NCBI GenBank assembly: GCA_023548195.1
Contig: JAJHZJ010000009.1
Coordinates: 6,346,215 to 6,410,214, forward strand
Origin: Bettongia penicillata ogilbyi
Lineage: Eukaryota > Chordata > Mammalia > Diprotodontia > Potoroidae
Length of the DNA: 64,000 nucleotides
Direction of reading: 5' to 3'
The notes beneath the pieces were generated by a model. The model did no database searches. It saw nothing but the letters and a program-made list of their open reading frames with translations, and had not been told where the DNA came from. Both the position numbers and the translations under genes were made by a program. This document shows, one piece after another, positions 44,244 to 56,649 of this stretch; position 1 is the first letter of the stretch, and each line of letters begins with the position of its first letter.

Positions 44244-45924
44244 CTTTAATTTAAAAAAATATATTAAAAATAAAGTATGGGATGATATATTATTATAAAT
44301 TATAATATTTAATCATTCTTCTTTAAAAAATCACAATAGTGGAAGCAGTCATTAAAGGAATTATATTGACAGATACTTTAGTAAAGTTTGTATAATTACC
44401 TCTTCTCAGAAAAGGCACACCTCAAGTAAATGAACAAAGGACAGAATTTCAAATTAAAGAACTGATAATAAACATGAGACCAACTTGTAAAAATTAATTT
44501 GTTTTCAGTTTTCAATGATCACTTCCATAAGTCTTATCTGATTCCATAGTTCTTTCTCTGGATGTGGATGGCATTTTGCCTCAAGAGTCCTTTGGGAACC
44601 ATATAAATTAAAACTTCAAATGTTGGAAGGTTATATATATCCCCGCAAAGAACTATGATAACTGAACTTTGCTTTATTGTAAATTAATTTTTAAAAAGAG
44701 AGAAAGATAGATGAAAAAATCTGGGAACTATATCAAATCACAAGAAATCCTGAAATTTTTTTTGATCTAGAAGGATGACAAGATGCTGCCAGGAGCAGAA
44801 ATTTCTGAACTTGGAAAGTGTTACAAGGAAAAGTGGACTGCTCCAAGCACTACTGTTCATTTCAATGCCTAGCACCTAAGAGGGTCAAACACAACTTTTA
44901 CCCTTTACTTAAAAAAGTTTTCAACTTCATCTGTAATTTTTTCCAGTGAAAATGCAGCTCTAATTTTATAATGAAAGCCACAGGACAAGAGTAGTCATTT
45001 TCCAGAGATCTTTTTTAGTTAACTTCAGCTGAAACAAATCTATTCCAGTTTAAATTTTGCTTCCAGAATGCAAGTTATAGCAACATCTTCAAAGTACTAT
45101 AATGTGGTTATTAAAATGTATAATAGATATTGTTATAAATTACAATTAGAATATTTTGAAAAAATTATTTTATTGCCCTGGTAAAATAATAAAATGGAGT
45201 CAGTTTTTTTTCTCTAACATAAAGCATTTCAAAAGAACATGCTATAAATGGGGAGTTTACCTGTTTTGTGTCAAGGACCTTTTTGGACATATGGTGAAGC
45301 TTATGGCCCCTATTCAGAATAATGTTCTTAAATGCTTCAAATAAAACACTCAGCATTATAAAGGAAACCAATTTCAGTGGAATACAGTTATTAAAAGCAA
45401 AAAAACAAAACAAAGCAAAAAACAAATTCAGGCTAAAAAGCCCTAGTCTTAATGCAAATAGAACATCCTTTAGAATATTAAAGGTACTACAACTAGGGTG
45501 GAAGTGATGCCTCTATGAAAGAAAGGGTTCATTTAGAGTACAGAATCCAGTAGATTTTAACACTTCAATCTGGAGTTATAAAGTGAATATGGGATAGAGA
45601 TTTACAGACTGTATTTTAAGAGAACTCCTAGATTTATAGCACGATTAACTGACAAGATACACTTTCCAATGGAACTGGCCTCAAAGGCACAGTTAACATC
45701 ATCACTTTACAAACAGAGAGGTCATTTCTGAAGTAAAGTATCACCTGACAAATGATTTGAGGAAAGCAGCAATTTCCGTTAATGATTTAGAATCAATAGC
45801 CGGTGATACTAAATTAGATGTTGATGTAACTGAGATGTAAATCCTAAAACTTCCTATTTTCTCTCATCACTAAACGTTCTAAACACACACACACGGACAC
45901 TTTTCCCTTTAATTCGTTTCTTAC
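44244..45924 (-). other. MINDY2: MINDY2 intron
   Basis: AT-rich intron with a short L1 3' fragment at about 44505-44610 ('agttctttctctggatgtgg'). A (CA)n run lies at 45886-45896 near the splice donor. Nothing else is recognised. Confidence 0.6.
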
Positions 45925-46116
45925 CTGGGCTTGTGCTGCAGCAGCCGCTGCGGCCGCCGCCTGCTCTTGCTCCTGGTAATACTGAGAAGCCCGTCTGTCT
46001 TCTTCCTCCTGGAGTTTCTTGGCTAGCTCCAGATCGCTGATTCCTTCTGGGATCTGTTCCCAATTCATCTCTTGGCTCTGCTGTTCTTGTTGTAGAGACA
46101 AGGCCATAAGATAGTC
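45925..46116 (-). CDS. MINDY2: MINDY2 exon, tandem ubiquitin-binding motifs and poly-Ala
   Basis: 64 codons from GAC at 46116 to CAG before the donor GTAAGA. It encodes DYLMALSLQQEQQSQEMNWE, QIPEGISDLELAKKLQEEED, RRASQYYQEQEQ, nine alanines and QAQ. The two A-x-x-L-Q helices (ALSLQ and LAKKLQ) fit the tandem MIU motifs by which MINDY deubiquitinases hold long Lys48-linked ubiquitin chains. The poly-Ala run is encoded by GC-rich GCN codons and is a likely site of length variation. The acceptor is TTATCAG on the minus strand. Both ends are phase 0. Confidence 0.95.
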
Positions 46117-46358
46117 CTGATAAATAAAATCATAATTTTTAGCTATGAAATTTTACTAAGATGTAACTGTATTAGCTGAAATTAAGGACTGTCTCCATAA
46201 AATCAGATTCCCTGGAAAGAAAGTCAGACATGAATAAATAATATGAATAATAGTTTTATACAAGCCAGATTTGGGAAGACAGTATGGTCTATATTTAGAC
46301 CAATATAATATTGAAAAATACACATTTGACTTGAATTCTCTTTCTCTCCTTCTCCATT
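46117..46358 (-). other. MINDY2: MINDY2 intron, start of 15-kb intron
   Basis: AT-rich intronic sequence upstream of the MIU exon acceptor. No repeat is recognised before the L2 begins. Confidence 0.6.
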
Positions 46359-48005
46359 TTGAAATCCCTTGATATCATTCCCAACTCTCTTTTCCTCCGG
46401 GCTGACAAAGAGATTGCCCTTTCTTTGCTGAAGTCAAACCCCTCCATCTACACGTACCCTCTTAGAACCTGCTCCTTTCTTCAGCAAAATGCAATCCCAA
46501 TCGTTCTATTCTCTCACAAACCTTTAGCCTCTTCTAACTACTGGTCCCTTCTCCATTTACTTCAGACATACCTGTCTCTGTCATTGTCACTGTCAAACCT
46601 TCTACTGTGCTCTCTCTCTCTCCTTTTCTCGATCAAACACCTAGCAGAAGCTGTCCACACTCGCTCATGCATGTGCTCTCCAATCACTCAGTCCTCCATC
46701 CCCTGCCACCCAGCTTCGGGCCTCATCACTCAACTGCCACTGCTCTTTCCCAAGTTAACAACACTCTCTGTTAACTGCCAACTCCTCTGGTTCTTCCTCA
46801 GTCCTCATCATTCTCAGTTTCTATGCCACATCTGACCCTGCTGAACACCTCTCCTCTTGGAACTCTCTCTGAGTTTTCATCAGTGCATTCTCTCACTTCT
46901 GATTCCTCTTTCTCAGTGTCCTCCGTCAGTTCATCACCCACAACACATCCATTTATTCTGTGTACTCCAAACACTGTCCTGGATCCTCTGTTCTTTCTAT
47001 ACTTCCTTTTCTTAGGAATTCCTGCCCATCAGTTGACATGAGTTGAATTAGCAGTGCTACACACACACACACGACTAATAACTCCACTTAATAAGTCCTG
47101 GTTTCTCTGAGTTTTAGACCCCTATCACCAACTGCCTGTTTCAAACTGGTCATCTCAGAGCCATCTCACACTTCATGTTGAAAATACAACTCAATCTTCT
47201 TTCCCAAACCTTTCTCCTTTTCAGTTTTTTTATTTCTTTAAGAGTCTTTAAGCATTTTTAAAATTAGTCTCCCAAGCTCATAGTGCTGAGGTTATCCTTG
47301 AATCCTCATCCTCTCATCCCACCAATACAATCAGTTGCCAAATCCTGCAGTTTCTACTTCCACAACATATTTCTTGTCTGACTCCTTTACTCACACAGCT
47401 AACGCTTTTGCCTAGATTACTATAATAGCCTCCTTTAATTGGTCTCTCAAATTTTTTTCCATTTCAATTCCTCTACATACTCCTGCCGTATTAATTTTCC
47501 GTAAGTGCAGATTTGACCATGTACTCAATTTGACCCCTACTCAATTACCTAGTGACTCTAGGATCAAATGTAAATTCCCTTTTAGCTTTTCAAGTCCTTC
47601 ACAACCTGGCCCAAATTTATCCTTTCTAGCCTCACTGTACATTCCTCATCCTCCCATACTCTGTGTCCCGGCACTGACTGTCCCTCAATCTAAAATATTC
47701 TCCCTTCTCCCTTTTGTCCCATAAAATCTCTTTTTTCCTTTAAGGCAGAGCTCAAGCCACCCTCCATCGGTGTTTTCCTCTTGATTTTCCCAAGGACAAG
47801 TGTCCTCCCTCCCACGCTGCCTTCAAGTGTTTAACTGCTTTGTATTCTGCATTTATTCTCTTTGTAATGAATATATGTGTGTTGTCTCCTCCATTAAAAT
47901 ATTCACCCCTGAGAATAGGGATGGTTTCTTTTTTTCATACTTGTATCCTCACTCCCTAGCACAGTGCCTGTGACATACTGAGGATTTAACAAATGCTTTG
48001 TATTT
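46359..48005 (+). repeat. L2-family LINE, 1.6 kb
   Basis: Pyrimidine-rich + strand sequence with L2 ORF2 and 3' UTR landmarks in order: 'ggttatccttgaatcctcat', 'caatcagttgccaaatcctg', 'gcagatttgaccatgtactc', 'caagtccttcacaacctggc', 'ctccctagcacagtgcctgt', ending 'aacaaatgctttgt'. The long + frames at 46359-47041 are remnants or chance openings in this repeat, with stops and shifts. Confidence 0.7.
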
Positions 48006-48300
48006 CAGCTTTCCTCATCTGCAAAACGGGTATAACGATATCTGCAGTATCACCCCACAAGATTGTTGTGAGTTAGCAAATGAGATAATGTGTTCACACT
48101 TTAAAAGGGCATTTAAACGTAAGCTATTTTTATATCATTCAAAAAGCATGGTTAAATACTCAGTATGTCACAGGGGTGACATATGGGAGTGAGGATAAAG
48201 TACAAAAAAAAAACCAGCCCAATATTCAGACCACTTCTAAATGGCAGAGATGGGATTTGAACCTAGACTTTCCTCACTCAGGCATTCTCTCTACTTACCA
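48006..48300. repeat. MIR-like fragments
   Basis: A + strand MIR 3' half ('cctcatctgcaaaacgggta', 'gattgttgtgagttagcaaa') is followed by a minus-oriented piece ('gggatttgaacctagac'). Confidence 0.6.
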
Positions 48301-48559
48301 CACGTGTATTTGTTTGTATGTATGCATATAGTCATACATGGAATCACACATATACACACACAATTCAGTAGTCTGAAGATTGGTGATTTCACTGATGCGG
48401 GCACTCCCATCTCCACCACAGCAGCTCCCAACCTCTTTACCTGGAAGCTCACTTTCAGCCAAACAGGAAGTCTTCTGATCAGTGAGGGGATTCTTATTCT
48501 TTGCCATTTGTTTTGGCCGGGTAAGACATATATACAGATAGATATATAACACAGAATAA

Positions 48560-49430
48560 TATGTTGTAAAAGGAAAATGAAATACAAAGCACTGAGCTAA
48601 GGTACCGGAGAAAACCAAATTTAGATAAATCTTAGTCTATGACCTCATTTAGTTTATTGTCTATTAGTAGGATATGATATATGCATATATACATGTATGT
48701 ACATACACATAAAGATAAGTATAAAGCAGAATAATAAGTAGTAAATGCAAAGTAAAGCAGTACGTGGATCCTAAGAGTAAAGTGTGAGTGGGGAAAGTTT
48801 CATGGGAGTGGCGGCTTCTGAGCTGGGATTTAAGTGGTGAAGAACAGGTAGAGGGAGAACATTCTCATCTCAGGGAGGGGTGGGTAAAGCATAAAAATAT
48901 AAATGCAAACAAGCTAAGGAACAGAGAACAGGACTATTTGGCTGATGCCCAGAGTACATAAAGTATTCTATGTGATATATTAGTACAATAAGGGACAAAG
49001 ACAGCAAAAAATGGTCACTGAAGTGTTCTTGTTTGTTTTTTAGCAAAAGAGTAACCTGAACAGGTAACTATTGCACCAAGACTTTGAAAGCGATTCGGGT
49101 TGTAAATAAAGTTCCGGGAGTCATCTGTAGAGAGGTCATAAATGAAGCTGAGTCACAAGAGCAAAGAACAGATTCAAGGGCAGAATCCTGGGGAAGACTC
49201 AGCTTCAGGGGTCAAGATGAGGAACCATTAAAGGAGGTAATAAAGGGTTAGAGAAGAAGCAGAAGAATTGGAAGGGTATTAATCTGAACTTGAAGTCAAG
49301 GGTGATCACCAGCGTCCAAAGCTGCAGGAAGATCAAGGAGGACGAATCTGAAATAAGTCTGTTCAGCTTGGCAGGTTTGGCAGAGCACATGTTTTTCTGA
49401 GAACTCAGAGAATCCTGGGTCATATCCACA
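48560..49430 (+). repeat. Unclassified interspersed repeat, copy a
   Basis: Purine-rich sequence with blocks also found at 56650-57850, 57905-58290 and 59480-60960: 'gagggagaacattc', 'aagagtaacctgaacaggt', 'gggagtcatctgtagag' and 'aagctgcaggaagatcaagg'. The order is consistent between copies. I cannot assign a class. Confidence 0.5.
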
Positions 49431-50344
49431 TCATGCTAAATTGGAGTGGGGCTTCAACAGAAGCTATGTATCAGTGAGAAGGAGATTGGTTTTTTTCAAT
49501 CCAATATCCCAGACCTTGTATATCCAAAAGGTGTTATCCTACTAAGTAGCTCCCCAGTTATCTTTAACAGAAGATTTACTACTAATGAATATAAAAGAAT
49601 ATATTATGAAGTTTTTGTCATACAAAACCTTATAATGATGAAAAGTGTAGGGGTACCAACTGTCTTGAGCAAAAGAAAATAAAATTCTTTTTGTTCTCTA
49701 TATTCAAATATATTCTTCCTCTGGGATGTTTCTCAGAACTATGTCTTTTGGTACCTTAGCTCAACTGCTATTACCTCACACCTAAACCACAATAACTGTT
49801 TAGTCAGGCCAATCTTCCTGACTACAGTTTTCCTGTTCCAATGTATCCTAAAGCAGTTGGCAGAAAAATTTGTCTATGAATTTTAAGAGGGTGGAACTAA
49901 TTTATATGTGGGAATTTTTATAGAAAAATTCGAGCTGGCCTATTTACTCAATGATTTTTATTCCATAGTATACTGCACTTTCTCAATTATTTATTATATC
50001 AAATCTGGGAAAGTTTTTGCAACCCACAGCGTACAATAGATCACACCTTTAGAGAAACACAATTGACAGAAAGATGTAGTGAATACAAGATCCCTTTGTA
50101 CTTACAGTTTGTTGATCATAAAAAAGTATTTGGTTCACTAGAACAAAATGAGGCTTTTAAAGGCCCTCCTTGAACATTATGTTCAAATTGCACAAGAATC
50201 TTTGAAAAATATAAGACAGTGTATGAAAGAAAGCAATGTGCACTATGGAAGCACTGGGGCCTGGAAATGGAGACTACAGCTAAACTGTGAAAGAAGCCCA
50301 TTCTGTATTTGGATAGCTTTGTTATTTTTTTTCTTTTTATCAAG
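49431..50344 (-). other. MINDY2: MINDY2 intron, nothing recognised
   Basis: AT-rich sequence without a recognisable element or exon. Confidence 0.5.
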
Positions 50345-50660
50345 CCTAACTTCGCTTTTGCAGCTTCCCGCTATTGCCTTTTGGGGTCCAGCAGAACAAG
50401 TCTAATCCCTCTGTCAGATACTTGATGTCACCCTAAAGCTCCTCTTTTCAAGGTGGTTAAAAAATCCTCCTGTTCCCTCAACCAGCCTTCATTTGATTTG
50501 AACCATTTACCATCCTGGCTGGCCTGGTCCCTTGTGTCCTTCCTCAAGTGTGGCACTCATAATTGAACAGAACATTACAGATGTGATGTGATCAGGACCT
50601 AAAGTTGGACTATAACTTCTCAATGCAGTTTAAAATCACATTTGCATAATGCAAATGAAA
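50345..50660 (-). repeat. L3/CR1-family LINE fragment
   Basis: The reversed CR1/L3 series: 'ccagcagaacaagtctaatccctct', 'catcctggctggcctggtccc', 'caagtgtggcactcataatt' and 'catttgcataatgc'. Same family region as 6290-6990. Confidence 0.6.
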
Positions 50661-51069
50661 TCAACAGTTAAGATTCTCCAACTCAGATTAACAGTTGAAC
50701 TCAATTTTGGCTTGAGAAAACAAATGCTGAAATATACTTTGCTCTCTGCAGCAGAAAGTGTACTATCAATGTGGAATGGTCAATGTGAATATGGTCAAAC
50801 TTGGTCATTTGGTTGGGTCTGTTTTACTTAACTGCTTTCTTTATTGACAAGGAAGGATTCAATAAAGAAATGATGCTGTTAAAAAGATAAAGAATTGTTA
50901 TAAGACTTTCTGAGTTTATTTTAAAGCACTATTTGGAAGAACAAGTTGATATAGTTAATATATTTGTCACAGCTTAAGACTAATTAGGAAAGGCTAATTA
51001 TCAAACTAATGTTGCTAAACTTAAAAAAAATCACATTAGCTTTCTTTTATGACAGTTATGCTGCTGAAT

Positions 51070-51452
51070 TGTTGAGGGGGGTGGACTGTGGTTGACAAGA
51101 TCAGGAAAGACCTTCCGGGAAACTGTTCTTGGAGACCGTGCTCATTATCATCCAGAATGGCTCTCCATGCCCCCCAGATGTTGCTGTCTCCACAAGACAA
51201 ACAAGAGAATTACAGAAAACAAGGGATATGTAACATAGATGCCCTCTAGGCTAACAGTCTTTACAGACAATAAAACTGGACAAATCACCGGGACAGGAGA
51301 CAAGCAGAATGTCACGCAGGCTTGCAGTTTCTGTCTATAAATGCCTTCACCCTCAGATCAATAAACGGAATTGGTCTATCTTTTCCCGACTCGCAAGTCT
51401 CCCTTCTTCACCACATCACCAAGCCCTGTAGGGACGTGGGCAGTCTGTTACA
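51070..51452 (+). repeat. ERV 5' LTR
   Basis: 383 bp from TGTTGAGG to CTGTTACA (TG...CA). TATAAATG at 51336-51343 and AATAAA at 51360-51365 are placed as in a short-R LTR. The PBS follows after two bases. Confidence 0.88.
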
Positions 51453-51454
51453 TC

Positions 51455-51472
51455 TGGCGCCTCAACAGGGAC
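51455..51472 (+). promoter_or_regulatory. Primer-binding site, tRNA-Lys type
   Basis: TGGCGCCTCAACAGGGAC. It differs at two adjacent positions from the tRNA-Lys3 type PBS. This supports a lentivirus/betaretrovirus-like priming class. Confidence 0.85.
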
Positions 51473-51911
51473 CTGATCCAGGAAAGGGACTCGTCTTTCC
51501 GTGATAGTGGCCTCCTTGGAATTCCGAGTTGTGACAAGACACTAAGGTAAGGGGAAGCCTCGAAGAACCCCAGCAGGGCGTTTCACTTTGTCCAAGGTTC
51601 ACGTAGGCACAGTAAAATCTCAGCATTACAGGCTGACAGGGAGAATTTACTGTGTTAATAGAATCAAAAGGCAGATTCTGTTCATAAGAAATCAATACTG
51701 ACAGTAAATAGCAAAAGTAAGGGTAACAACGGGTCAGATACTTTCTAAGGTCAGAAAACACTCAGGTAGAGGAGGTTGTGGAGCAGAAGGAAGGGGAAGA
51801 AGAGGTGGATTCCTGGTCAGAGGAAGCCTCAGCACCCCTGGAACCCCAGCTCCCACAGAACCGCTGCCATTCTATACTCCTCCAGACATCCCAGATCCCA
51901 TTAACCCAGGA

Positions 51912-52100
51912 GGAGTTGCCAGAAAATTCACCCCTCTGGATTTTAAATTTTTACAGGAATTAAAGCAAGGGGCAATCCATTATGGGCCAAGTAATCCTTA
52001 CATCCAGTCTCTTCTAGACAGCATTTCTCAGACAGCCCTAGGCCCCACTGATTGGTGTAATTTAGATAAAACCACTCTTAAAGGAGATTACTTAATGTGA
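51912..52100 (+). pseudogene. ERV gag remnant, capsid-like
   Basis: One frame shows a betaretroviral capsid-type segment (includes GPTDW and LKGDYL) and ends at an in-frame TGA at 52098-52100. Sequence with gag character continues a short way beyond it and is then lost. The open frame starting at 51778 is a different frame over the same region. Not functional. Confidence 0.65.
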
Positions 52101-52149
52101 AAACTTGAATTTTACAACGTACGTTTGGAACAAAGTAAAAGAAATCAAG

Positions 52150-55100
52150 CCATAGGTCTCATTTGTGCAGAGGATTTCTGACAATCTTTTCTTGGTTTTT
52201 TGCATTCTGTGTTATTGTCTGTGTATGTACTCTGTCTCTGTTCTGTGTGAGTGCGTTTGTGTGTTGATCTCTTTTCCATGTTTTCTCTTTCCTTCCCCCT
52301 CATCCCTTCTCCCTGACTGACTGCAGCATCAGGGAGGAGTATGGGAGAAAGAGAAACTAACCTTTTATTGCTAAAGGCAGTTTCAGATAAAGTATATAAG
52401 GAAATAAAGCACATGTGCAATTTTAAGGAAAGCATAAAAGTTTTGGAAAGTTGTTGGTAAAATTCTCTCTCTCTACCTTCTAACCCTGGCCAGGTTGGGA
52501 AGGTGGAGAGAAAGACAAGAAGAAATCAGGGAAGTTTTTTCCTCATATCAGAGGCAGGCTGACTAGCATTTTAATCAAGCCTCACCTGAAAGATAAGTTT
52601 CTGTACAATGGGAAATAACCAAAAAGCAGTTATTCTGGTCATATTTCAAGTGAAACATGTCACTCTTAATTGGATGTTTAAAACAGATCAGGATTTGTTA
52701 TATTATTTGGCACTGAGGCAAATTGGAAAAATGCATAGATCAGAAAAAGACACCTCAGCAGAGAGAAAGCTTTTGAACTCTCCAGTAGAACGGAGGGGAC
52801 TTGGTACCACTGGATAGTTGTCCAGAAGTCTCGCTCACTTCCTGATAGGTTCAAAAGCCCTCTCTTTCAAAGAAATTCTTAAGGAGTGGACACAGAAGTA
52901 AAGGTTAGAACCATTAAGATTTTTTTTGCCCTGCAGTCTCAACTCATCACCCAGCTAAGACTACAGTGAATTGTAACTCTTATCATCCCAGATTAGATCA
53001 AGGGAAGAGAATGCTAAAGAATAGTAGGGAATTTAATTTACCCTCTCTGAGAGTAGGGGTTGGGCCACAGCAGTATGAGATCACAAGTCAACCAGCCCCT
53101 ACATTTAGTAAGCCCAGTCTTCTATTAATAATACTTATATGTGATGGTTTGGAAATGTAATTAATGACACCTAAGGTTCACTATTTGTGTTACTGTTGTG
53201 CTTCTAAAATGTTATAGTCTTGTATTGCAAAAATTGAGTAACTTGTGGAATCCAGAAACAGGGTTAGAGAAACCAATTTCTAATCTGAGTTTTGTTGAAA
53301 CTAAAAAGATGTTGGAAAAATTGTGTAAAAACAGTTTATGTTATTTGAAATTTAATCAGTCCTACTAACCTTGTGTTACAATGTTTTGGTTTTTGTAATT
53401 GTCATTTAGAAAACCAGGTATTTTCACCTTTGCCTGTTAAAGAAGTTTCAGTTAAAACAATTTGGCTATCATTTGAAAAGCTGTAAGACTGTTAACTTAA
53501 GTTATTTGGAGTTACTGTTTTAATGCTAAACCTAAAATTGTTCATTGATTACTGTATGCAGAAAGAAAGGAATGGAATGAAAACTTTTTTTAGATCTGCC
53601 CATTCAGAACAGTCCTCATGTATGCTTGGGGGTTGGCAGGCATGGGTGCGGTACCCCCAATCTCCTTTATTTGGTAAAGTTGCTAAAGCTTCTAGGAAAA
53701 GTATCCCTGTAGGTACAGTCATCAACCCTGAGAAAGAAAATTGATTGGCTTATGCAAATTATAAACAATGAATAAGACTTGCTCTGAAGTTGTAATAAAT
53801 GGAGAGGATTTTTGGCAATTGGCTTTTACATCTGGACAAGTTTTAAACTTGAAAAGGAATGATCTTAATGGGATTCCCTTATGCATAAGAGTCCTGCTTA
53901 CTGTAACACCATGAGAATAGGAATGATTATCTGGCTCTGAACTGATGAGTGAATTTTGCTGTTTAAGGCAAATGACATGAGACCAAAAATAATTTTAGTT
54001 TTGAGTTTGAATTTGGGTGTGGTTGTTTGCAATCAGTATCTGAAATACCACAAGTTACTCAAAGGGAGTATTTTCCCACCTGACTATCCTGAGTCTGGCT
54101 ATGAAACAGATACTACATAATTGGAGAATTTTACTCTTATCTGAATTCAAACAAAGTCAAGGATGTTTTATGCTGTCATATTTGCTATGCCACATTGTCC
54201 CTGCTTTCTCTTTCTATAGCAAATTTCTATGATCAATAGCAAGTGACCAACAAAACCTGTGAGCGAGCCCCTTTTGTGTAACCTTACTGGGAAATCTAAT
54301 ACTATTTTTATCTGAAAATCAGAACATGTTCATTAATCTAAGTAAACTACTTAAGACTCACCTAAGATGTCCCTATTGTTTAAAAGAATTTTATAAGCAG
54401 TATTTTTCTGTAATCACTCTCTTCCTGTTAGTCAATGTGAGAGTATATATTGCACCTTTTTGACTAAAGCATTTTGTGTTATTTAGGAATTCTATGATAA
54501 GGTTCACTATTTGTATTGTAATACTTTGGGCATTCATATCACTTAAGGACATTTTCATACCAAGTAAGCTTTAATGGATTTTAATTTTAAGGGTTTATTT
54601 CTGTTTCAAAGTATAAACAGAACTATCATTTTAAAGGTTTTAAACTATTTTCTTTATAAAAATATAGTGACTGTTAACATCAGGACAAATTTTAAACTGT
54701 TTTAAAACAAAAGAAAACATTTAGAAATATTTTAAAACAATCTCTTGTAAAGCCTACTAAATTTTCATTTTCAAGGCAATGTATTGGTAAATTAAAATAT
54801 AACAATCTGTAAAGCAGAAAAGATCTTACTCTTTTAATCTGAATTTGTAATCAATTCCATGGCCTAATAGGCAAAAGTTAAAACCAGTGTTTGAATTTAT
54901 TAACAACTTGATTTCTAAAAGTTTTTCTTCTAGAGTAAATGTAATCAGAGAAGGAGAAACTGCTAAACAATAATGTACATCTATTCAGTTTGAAATCTCC
55001 TTTGTTTAAGACAATAGTTACGCTAGTGAAGAGTGATAACTTGTGAGCTATCTTGTCTACGGTAATCTTGCCACTTAACCTGGCTTTTCATACTCAAATT

Positions 55101-55400
55101 TGTAGCCTGGTCTTTCTGATCTTCGCACTTAATCTGACTGTTCATATTCAAATCAGTTGCCCTTGGCCTAGACTGGTCTTCTTTGCTTGTTATGCCAGGG
55201 AAATTGTCCTTTATTTATATTCCTTTTGTGCCTGTTCAGTCTTTGTCTAACCTCCATGCCAGGTTTGTCTTTTCCAGAGTGCAAGCCAGCAACTTCCAGA
55301 TAACTGCTCAGGCTATGTATCCCTTGAATAGGACCTATCGAGGCAGGGACAGCTCTACATCCAATCTCAGCAGGAAGCAATTTCAGAAGCTGAGACCTTC
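52150..55400 (+). other. AT-rich stretch between gag and pol remnants
   Basis: About 3.2 kb with no protease or reverse-transcriptase signature. Most of it is AT-rich with stops in all frames. A GGTTCACTATTTGT block occurs twice (53174 and 54500). Near 55068 and 55128 a block of about 35 bases is repeated and also recurs at 24028. Confidence 0.5.
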
Positions 55401-55404
55401 ATCC

Positions 55405-56270
55405 CTTATGCCAAAAGATTTTGGGTCCCATCCCATACACGATTGCCAGGGCCTATTTTAGAGGGAAATAGACAAGCAGACAGCTTGCTCACACTGTTTT
55501 AGAAGCACAGCATTCTCACAACCAGTTTCATCAGTCAGCTTCCATGCTTCGAAGGCAACTTCATATTACTAGAGCACAAGCAAGCAAGAAGCATTGTAGT
55601 AACGTCTTGTCCACATTGCATTCTGTTTTTGCCAGCTCCATCAAATACATCCATCAATCCTCGAGGATGCAATCCCTCTTGAAATATGGAAAATGGATGT
55701 GACAAATGTCCCAGAATTTGGAAGGAATAAATACCTTCATGTGACTCCACCCTACTGACTGGGGAATCAACAAAATTTGTTATCAATCATCCATTTAGGT
55801 GTTTTGCAACTCTAGGTATTCCATTGGTCAAGCTTAAATTAGTCAAGCCTTTACTAAGTTCTCTCTATCATACAGAATACAGCATAGAACTGGCATCCCA
55901 CATAATCCTACTGGTCAGGCCATTGTAGAACGTCCCAATTATGACATTAAAACTCTCCTCCAAAAACAAAAGGGGGAGAAGGCAAAAGAATAAGGAGAAG
56001 AGTTGATATGGTGCTGTATACCTGGCAGCAGATAGAGAGAGGCTTTTATGTCTGCTCAAAAACAGTTTCAAAAAGGCAAAACACACCTCACTGACTGGGA
56101 AAAAAAGTGAAGGTGAAATGGAACAACATAAAAACAGGCCCTGTGTTAACATGGGGGTGAAGGTATGCTTGTATTTCCACAGGAAATGGTGATGATCTGG
56201 ATGCCAGAAAGAAACATCCGACCTCTGCCATACATTGGAGAAGATAAGGATCGAGGAAAAGAGGAAAGAA
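55405..56270 (+). pseudogene. ERV pol remnant, RNase H end and integrase
   Basis: Spread over more than one frame are an RNase H C-terminal stretch, a zinc-binding-like segment with a C-x2-C pair, a segment typical of the catalytic core (NPRG, VPEFG) and the conserved integrase stretch around TGQAIVERP near 55910-55940. In-frame stops and shifts interrupt it, for example TAG near 55500. Polymerase sequence upstream is absent. The 180-codon minus-strand frame here is an antisense shadow. Confidence 0.7.
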
Positions 56271-56649
56271 AAAAGGCCAAGACCATAACGAACCCGTCGG
56301 ACTGACAGGACAACGAAGACACTCATTCTGCTTCTGGGCACCCTCCAGCTGACCACTGCAGCAGAAGGAACTGATTGAGAGGAAGATAGATGGACTCTTT
56401 TTTTGTACATAATCCACCTTGGGTTATGGGTGGTGAAATGGGGAGGGAAGAAAGAGGAAGTAAATATGTTAGCACATGGGTTTAAGGTTTTTGGGAAACA
56501 AATTGATTATAGACAGAATTTTTGCTTTTATGATTGGGAAATAACATGCTTTAATTGTACTATCATTGAATACATTGGTTTTTATATAGCTAACACTAGC
56601 ATTATATCTGTAATTATGTGTCCTAGGTTTGCTTTAATGCCTATCAAAA

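Noticed and set aside
46359..46835. 158-codon + strand frame
   Set aside because: Part of an L2 LINE; no independent gene features.
55868..56410. 180-codon minus-strand frame
   Set aside because: Antisense to the ERV integrase remnant; no start context or homologue.
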